Shown one piece after another: positions 47,940-55,846 of a DNA stretch of 64,000 bases. Below the pieces are notes generated by a model. It searched no databases. It worked only from the letters and a program-made list of their open reading frames with translations, and had not been told where the DNA came from. The stretch's first letter is position 1. Every line of letters starts with the position of its first letter. The translations under genes and the position numbers were made by a program. The stretch is from Desulfolinea sp050305405 (GTDB taxonomy: Bacteria > Chloroflexota > Anaerolineae > Anaerolineales > Villigracilaceae). Location: NCBI GenBank assembly GCA_050305405.1, contig JBNLFG010000002.1, forward strand, positions 1 through 64,000. The letters are read 5' to 3'.

Positions 47940-47953
47940 CGAACATGCGTTCG
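47940..47953. promoter_or_regulatory. Predicted LexA operator (Cheo-type box)
   Basis: CGAACATGCGTTCG contains GAAC-N4-GTTC with perfectly symmetric outer bases. This is the LexA box of Gram-positive-type regulators. It lies in the lexA promoter region. Confidence 0.7.
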
Positions 47954-48040
47954 CTGTCAAGGGGGCTAGCTTTTTTGTTCTATGCTTTTTCTGAAAGAAT
48001 ATCTTTTTTTTGAAATACTCTTCAATAAACTGAAGTCGAT

Positions 48041-48112
48041 ATTGATAATATCAATGTTTTGATTGAGAAAAATCAATATTTAACTTGACAAAATTTAAAT
48101 ATTTCATATAAT
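48041..48112 (+). promoter_or_regulatory. Consensus promoter preceded by two palindromes
   Basis: TTGACA (48085-48090) and TATAAT (48107-48112) are separated by 16 bp, a near-perfect sigma-A promoter. Just upstream, ATTGATAATATCAAT (48041-48055) and TTGATT...AATCAA (48059-48076) are adjacent inverted repeats that could be operators for the small gene at 48162. Confidence 0.6.
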
Positions 48113-48161
48113 GCAATTAGATAAGTTTAAGCGTTCTTGAGAAAAGTGAAAGGAGCTTTAG

Positions 48162-48389
48162 ATGTTTTCGACAAACGGTAATGATTATATGCCTTTATAT
48201 AAGGCCCGGAAGCAGGATCTTGAAGCAGCTGCTGCGAAACATCGGCTGCTAAAAACATTAAAGCAAAATGGAGAAGTATCCCCTCTGCGTCAGCGTGTTG
48301 GTTCCTTGCTGATTGAAGTTGGCAAGAAAGTTGCTCAAGAGTCCGAGCAAGATGCGCGTTTGATTTTGTCGCCACGGCATCAATCATAA
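48162..48389 (+). CDS. Small basic hypothetical protein
   Basis: This 75-residue protein begins MFSTNGNDYMPLYKARKQDLEAAAAKHRLL and is mostly helical, with Arg and Lys. It is not assigned to a family. AAAGGAG precedes the ATG and the promoter is nearly consensus, so it is probably expressed. It precedes an MFS transporter gene by 47 bp. Confidence 0.6.
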   Translation: MFSTNGNDYMPLYKARKQDLEAAAAKHRLLKTLKQNGEVSPLRQRVGSLLIEVGKKVAQESEQDARLILSPRHQS

Positions 48390-48436
48390 ATGTATCGGCG
48401 ATGCTTTTTGCCCCTCGCTTTAAAAAGTAGGTTTTG

Positions 48437-49699
48437 ATGTTGAAGAATCAATTTGAAAATTGGAAAAATATTTATCACGAGTATCCACGCACGTTTTGGG
48501 TGCTGATTGCCGTCTCTTTTATTGACCAACTCGGCGGCGCGTTGCTTTTCCCGTTCTTTGCTCTGTATGTGACAATGCAATTCAAGGTCGGGATGGTGGA
48601 AGTTGGTTATCTTTTCGCCTTCTTCTCGGTCTCCAGCTTTGTGGGCAGCATCTTGGGCGGAGCGCTCACAGATCGCTTTGGTCGCAAGCAGATCATTATC
48701 TTTAGCTTGATCGCCACTTCCATTAGTAGTGTCTTTATGGGATTAGCTGCTAGCATGACTGCCTTTTATGTCATCGCGGTGCTCTCGGGTATTTTCAGCG
48801 TTGGCGGCCCAGCGCGTCAGGCGATGGTGGCGGATATTCTGCCTGAGAAGAAACGTGCGCAAGGATACGGCATCTTGCGTGTCGCCGCAAATTTGTCTGT
48901 AGTGATTGGCCCTGCCTTGGGCGGGTTGCTGCTCGGGGTAACCAGTTACCTGACGCTTTTCATTATTGATGCGGTCGTCAGCTTGATCGTGGCGGTGTTG
49001 TTTGCCACCTTTATCCCGGAGACAAAATCTGAAGCAGCGGTAGCAAGCCAACCGGAGAGCGTTTCGCAATCCTTTAGCGGATATTTCGTCGTCTTTCGTG
49101 ATCTGCTCTTTATGGCTTTCATTGCAGCCTGCATCCTGATGGGATTGGTTTATACAAATTTAAATACGACGCTCGGTGTGTATTTGCGCGATATGTTTAG
49201 CGTGACCGAAGCGGGTTATGGACTGCTTTTGAGCCTGAATGCTGCGATGGTGGTACTATTCCAGTTTGCGATCACTCGTCGTATTGAAAATCGCCAGCCT
49301 ATGCTGGTGATGGCCGCCGGAATGCTGCTCTACGCGATTGGCTTTGGGATGTATGGCTTTGTCTCGTCGATTGCAATGTTTGCTGTTGCGATGGTTATCC
49401 TGACGACTGGTGAGATGCTGATTGCGCCCGTTTCGCAGGCTTTGGTGGCAAAGTTCGCGCCCGAAGAGATGCGTGGACGTTATATGGCGGTTTTCGGCAT
49501 TTCGTGGATGATCCCCTTTGCCGTTGGCCCCTATTTGGCTGGGCTGGTCTTGGATAATATGGACCCGCGCTGGCTTTGGTATATTGTCGGTGTGCTAGGG
49601 CTTGTGGCGACGCTTAGCTTCCTGTGGTTGCACCGCAAAACCGAAGAAAATGAACCTGAGCAACTCCCTGATGTTGAAGTTGCGATTGAAATGGCTTGA
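48437..49699 (+). CDS. MFS transporter, drug efflux type
   Basis: This 420-residue protein has 12 predicted transmembrane helices and MFS motif A after helix 2 (GGALTDRFGRKQIII). The second-half ARQAMVADILPEKKRAQGYG segment is typical of the drug:H+ antiporter (DHA1) group. The N-terminus is cytoplasmic. The substrate is unknown. It is followed 20 bp later by the SHOCT-module operon. Confidence 0.88.
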   Translation: MLKNQFENWKNIYHEYPRTFWVLIAVSFIDQLGGALLFPFFALYVTMQFKVGMVEVGYLFAFFSVSSFVGSILGGALTDRFGRKQIIIFSLIATSISSVFMGLAASMTAFYVIAVLSGIFSVGGPARQAMVADILPEKKRAQGYGILRVAANLSVVIGPALGGLLLGVTSYLTLFIIDAVVSLIVAVLFATFIPETKSEAAVASQPESVSQSFSGYFVVFRDLLFMAFIAACILMGLVYTNLNTTLGVYLRDMFSVTEAGYGLLLSLNAAMVVLFQFAITRRIENRQPMLVMAAGMLLYAIGFGMYGFVSSIAMFAVAMVILTTGEMLIAPVSQALVAKFAPEEMRGRYMAVFGISWMIPFAVGPYLAGLVLDNMDPRWLWYIVGVLGLVATLSFLWLHRKTEENEPEQLPDVEVAIEMA

Positions 49700-49719
49700 T
49701 CTGAGAAAAAGGAGAACTT

Positions 49720-50103
49720 ATGAACCCCGTACTAACCCAATGCCCTGTTTGCAAAGATGAGCTTGTTATTACACGATTGCAGTGCCAATCTTGCAATACT
49801 TCTATCGAGGGACACTTCTTTGCCGGACCTTTCTCGAACTTGTCGCACGCACAAATGGAATTTATTGAAGTTTTCGTGCGCTCCGAAGGGAAACTAACTC
49901 GCATGGAAGATGAGTTGAAACTCTCGTACCCCACCATTCGCAACCGTCTGCACGAAGTGATCCGTGCGATGGGTTACGAACCAGGTAAAGATGAGAGCCC
50001 CGATCTTGATGAAGAGAAGCGTCGCGCTATTCTCGCCGATCTCGATGCTGGTCGCATTTCGGCAGAAGATGCCATGCGCGCCTTAAATGGAGAGGAGGCA
50101 TAA
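49720..50103 (+). CDS. DUF2089 family protein
   Basis: This 127-residue protein has an N-terminal zinc ribbon (CPVCKDELVITRLQCQSC), a helix-turn-helix-like segment (EDELKLSYPTIRNRLHEVIRAMGY) and a C-terminal SHOCT/YvlB-like helical hairpin (KRRAILADLDAGRISAEDAMRALNG). The DUF2089 family is commonly encoded with YvlB-type genes and is probably a DNA-binding regulator of the operon. It ends one nt before the next gene's ATG. Confidence 0.85.
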   Translation: MNPVLTQCPVCKDELVITRLQCQSCNTSIEGHFFAGPFSNLSHAQMEFIEVFVRSEGKLTRMEDELKLSYPTIRNRLHEVIRAMGYEPGKDESPDLDEEKRRAILADLDAGRISAEDAMRALNGEEA

Positions 50104-50104
50104 G

Positions 50105-51238
50105 ATGGAACGCAAGACTTTAGCAGTTGGTAAAAAAACACAATTGCACATCACTGAAGTGCCCGGCGATTTGCGCCTGACAGGATGGAAGGAATCACAA
50201 ATCAAAGCCAAGACCAATGGCAATGTGCTTGAATTAGTTGGTGAAGGTGAACTTGTCACTTTGACCTGTGATAATGATTTGATCCTTTCCGTGCCGGATG
50301 ACGCTGATATTGAAATCGATCTCGTTGGTGGCGATGCCAGCCTGCGCGTACTCGATGGCGGGGTAATCATCAAAGAGATCAATGGAGACCTTGCACTGCG
50401 CAAGGTTGGCAGCGTTTCGCTTGACCATGTTTCAGGTGATCTGGTCGTGCGCCATGCCAGTGGTGCGCTTCGCGTTGAGCAACTCGATGGCGATGCCTCT
50501 GTCCGCGATATACAGGGCGATGTTACCTTCAACAATATCGAGGCCGATTTGCACATCCGTGATTTGCAGGCCAGTCTGACTGCAATTGTCGAGGGCGATG
50601 TGATCGCCTATCTCCATCCTAAAGCAGGCCTAACGTATACCCTGCAATCTGAATCCGATATTCTTTTGCGTCTGCCTGCTGAAGCAGATGCCGAGATGAC
50701 GCTTTCAGCTGGGGCAGACTTAAGTGTGAACTTATTGGGTGTTGAAGAAATGGATGGAACGTCTCGCTCGCTGACTTTAGGGGCTGGTTCCGCTAAAATG
50801 GATATTTCCGCCAGTGGAGATCTGCTCGTTACCTCCCAATCCGACGATTGGGCAGCAATGGCAGATTTCGACATCAGCCTGCCCTTTATCGGTGCCGATT
50901 TCCCCGGTTTATCGGATGATTTTGGCGAGGAGCTTCGCCGCAAAGCAGATGAAGCTGCCCGCAAAGCGGAAAAAGCGGCTCGCAAGATCGAAGAAAGAGT
51001 GATGCGACAATCCAGCCGTTATATTAGAGACGCTGAACGCCATGCCGTAAGAGCTGCTCGTAGCGCAGAACACCATATCCATTTTGGAAAAGGGCCAAAG
51101 CCGCCTCGTCGTCCGCGCCGCCCGATGCCGCCCGATGAGCCGGTTAGCGATACCGAGCGTTTGCTGATCCTGAAGATGTTGGAAGAGAAAAAGATCACCG
51201 CTGCAGATGCTGAAAAGCTGCTAGCAGCCTTGGAGTAG
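50105..51238 (+). CDS. DUF4097-like beta-helix protein with SHOCT-like C-terminal module
   Basis: This 377-residue protein has an N-terminal ~240-residue DUF4097-like beta-helix (short repeated strands such as DLALRKVGSVSLDHVSGDLVVRHASGALRVEQLDGDASVRD). A charged Ala/Arg/Glu helical stretch follows (ARKAEKAARKIEERVM), and a C-terminal SHOCT/YvlB-like hairpin (TERLLILKMLEEKKITAADAEKLLAAL). The GGAGGCATAAG site places the ATG at 50105. It overlaps none of its neighbours; the next gene starts 3 nt later. Confidence 0.75.
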   Translation: MERKTLAVGKKTQLHITEVPGDLRLTGWKESQIKAKTNGNVLELVGEGELVTLTCDNDLILSVPDDADIEIDLVGGDASLRVLDGGVIIKEINGDLALRKVGSVSLDHVSGDLVVRHASGALRVEQLDGDASVRDIQGDVTFNNIEADLHIRDLQASLTAIVEGDVIAYLHPKAGLTYTLQSESDILLRLPAEADAEMTLSAGADLSVNLLGVEEMDGTSRSLTLGAGSAKMDISASGDLLVTSQSDDWAAMADFDISLPFIGADFPGLSDDFGEELRRKADEAARKAEKAARKIEERVMRQSSRYIRDAERHAVRAARSAEHHIHFGKGPKPPRRPRRPMPPDEPVSDTERLLILKMLEEKKITAADAEKLLAALE

Positions 51239-51241
51239 CGC

Positions 51242-51868
51242 ATGGTTGCTGACGAGAAACGACAAATTTTAAAAATGGTCGAAGATGGCAAGATCACGGC
51301 TGAAGATGCAATTGCACTGTTGAATGCCATCGAAGAGGATGCGGCTGGAGAAGAGGCAGATGCCTTTGAAACGGAAGCAAGCCCAAATTCCGCGTATGAA
51401 CCGGACGAGAATCTGGAAGAAATTGCAGAGCGCGTCAAACGCTATGGCAATATCCCCTTGTGGGGTGGTGTCATCTTGGTCGTTCTCGGTGGTTTGTGGA
51501 TGTTTGGCGCGATGCAGGCATCTGGCTTTGGTTTCTGGTTTTACTGTTCCTGGTTCCCGTTTTTGTTGGGTGTTTTAGCGGTTGCGGTTGCGGCAGGCAG
51601 TCGTAAGTCTCGCTGGGTTTTTGTGAATATTAAGCAAGCCCCGGGTGAGACACCCCAACGGATCACTTTTGGACTTCCCTTACCTTTGCGTTTTGCTGCC
51701 TGGGCAATGCGTACCTTTGGTAATTGGATACCTGATATGGATATGGATGCTGCTACGGTCGCCGATTTGATTGATTCGTTTGCGGATGCCCCTACAGACG
51801 AAGCTGCTGTGATCGTGGATGTACATGACTCTGACGACGGTGAGCATGTACAGGTTTTTATCGGCTAA
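51242..51868 (+). CDS. Membrane protein with N-terminal SHOCT-like module
   Basis: This 208-residue protein starts with the helical module (EKRQILKMVEDGKITAEDAIALLNAIEEDA), then has an acidic linker, two transmembrane helices (around residues 78-95 and 100-118) and a C-terminal cytoplasmic domain ending IVDVHDSDDGEHVQVFIG. That final motif recurs in the next gene's product. It fits the YvlB/DUF4097-associated membrane proteins. Confidence 0.7.
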   Translation: MVADEKRQILKMVEDGKITAEDAIALLNAIEEDAAGEEADAFETEASPNSAYEPDENLEEIAERVKRYGNIPLWGGVILVVLGGLWMFGAMQASGFGFWFYCSWFPFLLGVLAVAVAAGSRKSRWVFVNIKQAPGETPQRITFGLPLPLRFAAWAMRTFGNWIPDMDMDAATVADLIDSFADAPTDEAAVIVDVHDSDDGEHVQVFIG

Positions 51869-51917
51869 GAAATATTATTCCAACCGTTTGTGAGCAAACG
51901 AGTAAGGAGATGAGAAA

Positions 51918-52301
51918 ATGATGGCAACAACTGAAGAACGTATGAAAATTTTGAAAATGATCGAAGATGAGAAAATCTCTGCTGAGGAAGGCGCGAAATT
52001 ACTTTCGCTTTTAGGCAGCAGCAGCGGCGGGACAAAAAATACCCCGCGTGGACGTGCCGGTGCGCCGCGTAGTTTGCGCGTGCGTGTCACCGATGTGAAT
52101 ACGGGGCGCTCGAAGGCTTCGGTGCAAATTCCGCTCAGTTTGGTGGATGCAGGCATGAAGATCGGCGCACATTTCGCACCTGAGATCGAGGGTGTGGAGA
52201 TGGATCGCGTGATGGAAGCATTTCAGTCTGGCATGACCGGCAAAATTATCGACGTGATCGACGATGAAGATGGCGAACACGTCGAGATCTATATTGAGTA
52301 G
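51918..52301 (+). CDS. SHOCT-like module plus conserved C-terminal domain protein
   Basis: This 127-residue soluble protein has an N-terminal helical module (EERMKILKMIEDEKISAEEGAKLLSLL) and a C-terminal domain ending VIDDEDGEHVEIYIE, paralogous to the end of the upstream gene product. It is the fourth gene in the operon. The strong AAGGAGATGAGAAA site fits either of the two tandem start codons. Confidence 0.7.
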   Translation: MMATTEERMKILKMIEDEKISAEEGAKLLSLLGSSSGGTKNTPRGRAGAPRSLRVRVTDVNTGRSKASVQIPLSLVDAGMKIGAHFAPEIEGVEMDRVMEAFQSGMTGKIIDVIDDEDGEHVEIYIE

Positions 52302-52321
52302 CTTCTTCCCTTCTTGAGAAG

Positions 52322-52350
52322 GAAAAAGCACCCCTTCGGGTGCTTTTTTA
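52322..52350. terminator. Bidirectional terminator
   Basis: AAAAAGCACCC-CTTC-GGGTGCTTTTTT lies between the SHOCT operon and the convergent RTX-like gene. Confidence 0.9.
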
Positions 52351-52836
52351 ATTCACAATCGTTTCACAATTATTTGTCGTATCTGTGCCTTGTTTGGCAT
52401 TGCAGATATCATTTCCCGCGCCCCCGTCGAGATAGTCATTATTTTGGCCGCCATTAATGTCATCATTGCCCCCGCCGCCAAGAATGATGTCGTTGCCCTT
52501 ACCGCCGTTGATCGTATCGTCGCCATCTCCACCGAGAATGCAGTCATCGCCGCCAAGGCCTTTGAGCTGGCTTCCACCCGTATCTGAAAGTGCGCTCCCC
52601 AAAATAAGATCGTTGGCTTGGGTTCCGTTGCCATCGACTACGATATTCGTCAGGTTCATTGTGCAAATCGCAGGTTTGAGTTGGTTTGCGGTTACCGGGT
52701 GGCTGGTGTGGCTAAGTCCGCTTTCAGAGACAATATTCGTTGCTGCCGCGCCAGATAAAATACCCACAACGATGAAAAAGCTCAAGAAAATAAAGACGAA
52801 AAGCAAAATGCGTATACGTGAAAGAGAGCGTAGCAT
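52348..52836 (-). CDS. Exported RTX-type calcium-binding repeat protein
   Basis: This 162-residue protein has an N-terminal hydrophobic export segment (ILLFVFIFLSFFIVVGILSGAAATN) and a Thr/Asn-rich spacer. Four or five RTX nonapeptides follow (LGGDDCILGGDGDDTINGGKGNDIILGGGGNDDINGG). RTX repeats bind Ca2+ and fold outside the cell. Cysteine pairs flank the repeats (DDCIL, NDICN, NNCET). The ATG follows the upstream fusion gene's TAG without a gap (TAGATG), so the two are translationally coupled, and the signal region resembles that of the protein at 55113. Confidence 0.8.
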   Translation of the reverse strand: MLRSLSRIRILLFVFIFLSFFIVVGILSGAAATNIVSESGLSHTSHPVTANQLKPAICTMNLTNIVVDGNGTQANDLILGSALSDTGGSQLKGLGGDDCILGGDGDDTINGGKGNDIILGGGGNDDINGGQNNDYLDGGAGNDICNAKQGTDTTNNCETIVN

Positions 52837-55044
52837 CTAATTTTCCTCCGCATCGATCACTGCTGGTAGAGTCTCGTCGCCGACAGCTGTATCCAGTTTG
52901 AGCACTTTGGAAAGAAAGATATTCAGAATTTCAGGGTCAAACTGTTTGCCTGCTGCTTCCCGAAGATAGCGGCTAACTTCTTCTTGCGTCCATGCTTTGC
53001 GATAGGGACGTGCCTGTGAAAGCCCGCTCCAGACATTGACGACAGAAATGATGCGTGCCCCAATCGGGATCGCCTCGCCAGCCAGCCCTTCTGGTTGCCC
53101 CGTGCCATCCCAGCGTTCGTGCTGATAGTAGATCGCCTCGGCGATGGGTTTGAGAAGTTCGGTCTTATTCAGGTTTTCGCGTGCATAGGTGGGATGCGCA
53201 CGCAATATATCCATCTCTTGTTTTGTGAGCTTCTTTTTCTTCTCAAGAATTTCATTGGGCACGTTCATCAAGCCGATCTTGTGTAGGTAGGCTGCCATGC
53301 GGATGTCTTCCAATTCCTTGCCGGTGATCCCCAATTCCTGCGCGAGTTGGTAGGCCATATCTGCAATCCGATTATGCTGCCCCTCGATTGAGAGACGTTT
53401 ATCCACAGCTTCCGCCCAGCCTTTTAGGGCATGTTCATAAGCAGCCTGCAAATTTTTTGTGCGGCGTGATTGAAACCGGGTCGGTAGGGTAAAAAAAGGT
53501 TTGGCTTTGGAATGGTCAATTCCCAAGGCGTTGCTGTGATCTTGTTCTTTTATCTCGTAATGGTAGAGTTGTTCAGGGGTTTGCACAAAGAGATGTTGCT
53601 CTTCACCATCCGGTAGGTACAGGATGGTACGCTGATCTTGCTCTGCCAGATTGGCTAATCCATCTAGGCTGGCAATTTCAACCCGATTGGAATGCGTTAG
53701 CAAATTCGGGTCACGGGCTTCGATCAGGCGTGAGCCGTACCAAATTTTCAGGCGTTCCAACTCGTTCTCTTGCGATGAGCGGTAGATCTGTCCGAGCGAA
53801 ATCAGCAGCAAAAATAACGAGGGCAAGCCGAGGCCAAGAGCGATCCAGCGCGCGGCCTTCACGGATAAATGTATGCCGAAGATGCTGATTGTATTCGCCT
53901 CGTACTCCTTTCGCATGAGCGCTGCGCTTTCCACCGGCTTGAGTATGTCGGCGCTATCCCCTTTGAGCACCACTTCCAGTTCGCTTACATCAAAATCAAT
54001 TTCGGGAGAAAATGTAGCCGACAGGGGCAGCCCGTCCAGCGTTCCTTCGATCTGGATTTCTGTCATAATGGATAGCGCGTATCGCCCGCGTTGGATGCCC
54101 GTTTCCGTTTCAAGAACATCGATAAACGCCTGAATATCATCCAGCACCAGCGTCCCGGACGTGGTGAATACGTTCCCGCTAAAGGTGCTTTCCGGTGTGA
54201 GTTCAATCGTGCGCTTCCAGCCTGAGCCATCACTGACCCGTGCCAATAGGCGATACTTGCCGCTGATATTGTTGGGGAGCGTCGAGATGAAGAGATAGTC
54301 CATATCCAGCGTGAACGAGCCGTTCAAACGCCGAAAGATCGGCTCTCCCGGGGCTACCTGTGTGGAATCATAAATCCCGCTAGGGACATTGGCCGTATAA
54401 CGAAAGATGGCTTGCTGCTCATAGGCGACGGGGGTGGAGATTTCGTTTAGCACTGGTTGGCGAAAGGCGGAGATACCCAAGACCAGTGCGCCTAAAAACA
54501 GGGCAGCTAAAATGAAAAGGTGTTCGCCAGCATTCTGGTTTGAACTGGAATTCATAGCGCCTCGATTGTTTTTCCCCTTTTGGGGAAGTGCAGAAAAATA
54601 TAAAAGAAGAATGAAAACTAAACTAAGAATAGCAAACCCCCACGGGGAGCGCAAGGTTTGCAGGGTTTTTCCGGCTTGTGGAATTTGCAGCCAAAACTTG
54701 CCGACGATCTCATCGCTGGTGGGCATGTAAGAATCAACCCAATCATTGTGATCGCCTTTGAGCTGAAAGCTGCCATCGGGATTAACAGCAATAATACGAT
54801 GAAAAACATAGCCGATGGAAGGGTGCTGGTAGGCGACTATATCACCCTTTTGATAGTGATTTTTCTCGCGCAGGATGACGAGATCGCCCTTCCAGTATTT
54901 GGGTGACATGCTGTTGCCCGATAAAATCACATAGGCCACATTGCCGCCCGATTGGATGGGCGCAAAAAGAAGCCAACTGGTAATGATGGCTACCAGTAGA
55001 GCTGCGGAAATAATGCTTTTTCGTAATCCCTTTGTTTTGAACAT
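52837..55044 (-). CDS. Signal peptidase I (SipW/Sec11 type) fused to DUF5305-like and degenerate HD-GYP domains
   Basis: This 735-residue fusion has a membrane anchor (9-29), a signal peptidase domain with catalytic Ser45 (SGNSMSP) and His82 (GYVFHRI) instead of Lys, and a nearby Asp (KGDHN, 98), the ER/SipW type. A second and third transmembrane pair (136-152, 175-195) encloses a DUF5305-like ectodomain (about 200-420). A membrane helix (398-418) leads to a cytoplasmic region with an HD-GYP-like domain (about 535-720). There LHKIG replaces LHDIG, QHERWDGTG replaces HHERWDGTG and VNVW replaces VaDvf, so several metal ligands are missing. ATG 55044 avoids a long unlikely N-terminus. It may process the two flanking exported proteins in response to a signal sensed by the HD-GYP part. 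Confidence 0.8.
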   Translation of the reverse strand: MFKTKGLRKSIISAALLVAIITSWLLFAPIQSGGNVAYVILSGNSMSPKYWKGDLVILREKNHYQKGDIVAYQHPSIGYVFHRIIAVNPDGSFQLKGDHNDWVDSYMPTSDEIVGKFWLQIPQAGKTLQTLRSPWGFAILSLVFILLLYFSALPQKGKNNRGAMNSSSNQNAGEHLFILAALFLGALVLGISAFRQPVLNEISTPVAYEQQAIFRYTANVPSGIYDSTQVAPGEPIFRRLNGSFTLDMDYLFISTLPNNISGKYRLLARVSDGSGWKRTIELTPESTFSGNVFTTSGTLVLDDIQAFIDVLETETGIQRGRYALSIMTEIQIEGTLDGLPLSATFSPEIDFDVSELEVVLKGDSADILKPVESAALMRKEYEANTISIFGIHLSVKAARWIALGLGLPSLFLLLISLGQIYRSSQENELERLKIWYGSRLIEARDPNLLTHSNRVEIASLDGLANLAEQDQRTILYLPDGEEQHLFVQTPEQLYHYEIKEQDHSNALGIDHSKAKPFFTLPTRFQSRRTKNLQAAYEHALKGWAEAVDKRLSIEGQHNRIADMAYQLAQELGITGKELEDIRMAAYLHKIGLMNVPNEILEKKKKLTKQEMDILRAHPTYARENLNKTELLKPIAEAIYYQHERWDGTGQPEGLAGEAIPIGARIISVVNVWSGLSQARPYRKAWTQEEVSRYLREAAGKQFDPEILNIFLSKVLKLDTAVGDETLPAVIDAEEN

Positions 55045-55050
55045 TGGCAG

Positions 55051-55087
55051 AAAAAAACACGGAAGATATTCTCTCCCGTGTTTTTTT
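55051..55087 (-). terminator. Terminator between the TasA-like gene and the fusion gene
   Basis: AAAAAAACACGG and CCGTGTTTTTTT frame a hairpin on the minus strand, directly before the fusion gene's start region. It would reduce read-through from the gene at 55113. Confidence 0.75.
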
Positions 55088-55112
55088 GATATGGTCTTGT
55101 TGTCTGCCTGCC

Positions 55113-55505
55113 TTAGTCGGTGGCCACAACCTGAAGCGATGCTGCTGCCAGGGCGGTCGGCTCGGAACCTGCTGCGAAAGAGCATGTCCAGTTTCCGCCA
55201 CCGTTATCAACGCAGTTTACCCAAGTTGCGCCGCTGTCAATGGTGATTTCAACGACAGATGCGGCAGCTGCACTAGCGGTGGGCGAAACATCAAAGTTGA
55301 CTGAAGCAACCTTGCTCGGGTCAGAACCCAGGAGCGAATATTGGATATTCGTGATGTCGTAGCCGCTGATGGTGCCAGCGCCGTCACCAGCGCCACTTTC
55401 GGGAACGGTGTTGGCTGCGGCAAAACCATAGGCTACTGCGGTGATGATTAATGCAAGTAAAATGACAGTGGTGGTGCGGTAGTTGAGAAAACGACGAAAA
55501 AACAT
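55113..55505 (-). CDS. Small exported TasA/camelysin-like protein
   Basis: This 130-residue protein has an N-terminal hydrophobic segment (TTVILLALIITAVAYGFAAANTVPESG) typical of SipW-dependent exported proteins, then a beta-rich domain (YDITNIQYSLLGSDPSKVASVNFDV...) with two Cys (WVNCVD, WTCSFA). ATG 55505 is chosen because TACGGAGGTTCTTTT gives an SD at right spacing. The gene lies directly before the signal peptidase fusion, which is the natural candidate to process it. Confidence 0.75.
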   Translation of the reverse strand: MFFRRFLNYRTTTVILLALIITAVAYGFAAANTVPESGAGDGAGTISGYDITNIQYSLLGSDPSKVASVNFDVSPTASAAAASVVEITIDSGATWVNCVDNGGGNWTCSFAAGSEPTALAAASLQVVATD

Positions 55506-55581
55506 AAAAGAACCTCCGTAAATAGAATCTGTGTGGGATACAACGTGTATCATCCAAATATTGTCAACGATGTGGGCAACA

Positions 55582-55607
55582 AAAAACCGCAGGGTCCCCC
55601 GCGGTTT
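55582..55607 (-). terminator. Attenuator-like hairpin in the leader of the TasA-like gene
   Basis: On the minus strand AACCGC-GGGG-GA-CCCT-GCGGTT is followed by TTTTTTG, about 80 bp before the ATG. No gene ends just upstream of it, so it may stop the transcript in the leader (attenuation) rather than end an upstream gene. Confidence 0.55.
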
Positions 55608-55846
55608 CACAATATTTGCCACTTTTTTTAAGTTGCGCCGAGTCTAACATAGGGTTTTATAGAAAGCATAATTAATTCATAACATTTGCTTTGCATCTTT
55701 GTTAGGCTTCTTTTGTCGTCAGATTGGCGTGATAGTAATAATGGGCACCTACATAATTTAGACACAATTACTGCACATCTTCTGAATAACTTTTTTATAA
55801 GATAGCAGCAGTTCGACAAACACTATTCTTAAAAAGGAGAATAAAA

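Noticed and set aside
52837..53500. Active c-di-GMP phosphodiesterase
   Set aside because: Three metal-ligand positions of the HD-GYP motif are changed (LHK, QHE, VNV), so catalysis is unlikely although a binding role remains possible.
55506..55740. Cyclic-di-GMP-I riboswitch upstream of the TasA-like gene
   Set aside because: The leader lacks the conserved GGGACGCAAAGC-type core; only a terminator-like hairpin is supported.
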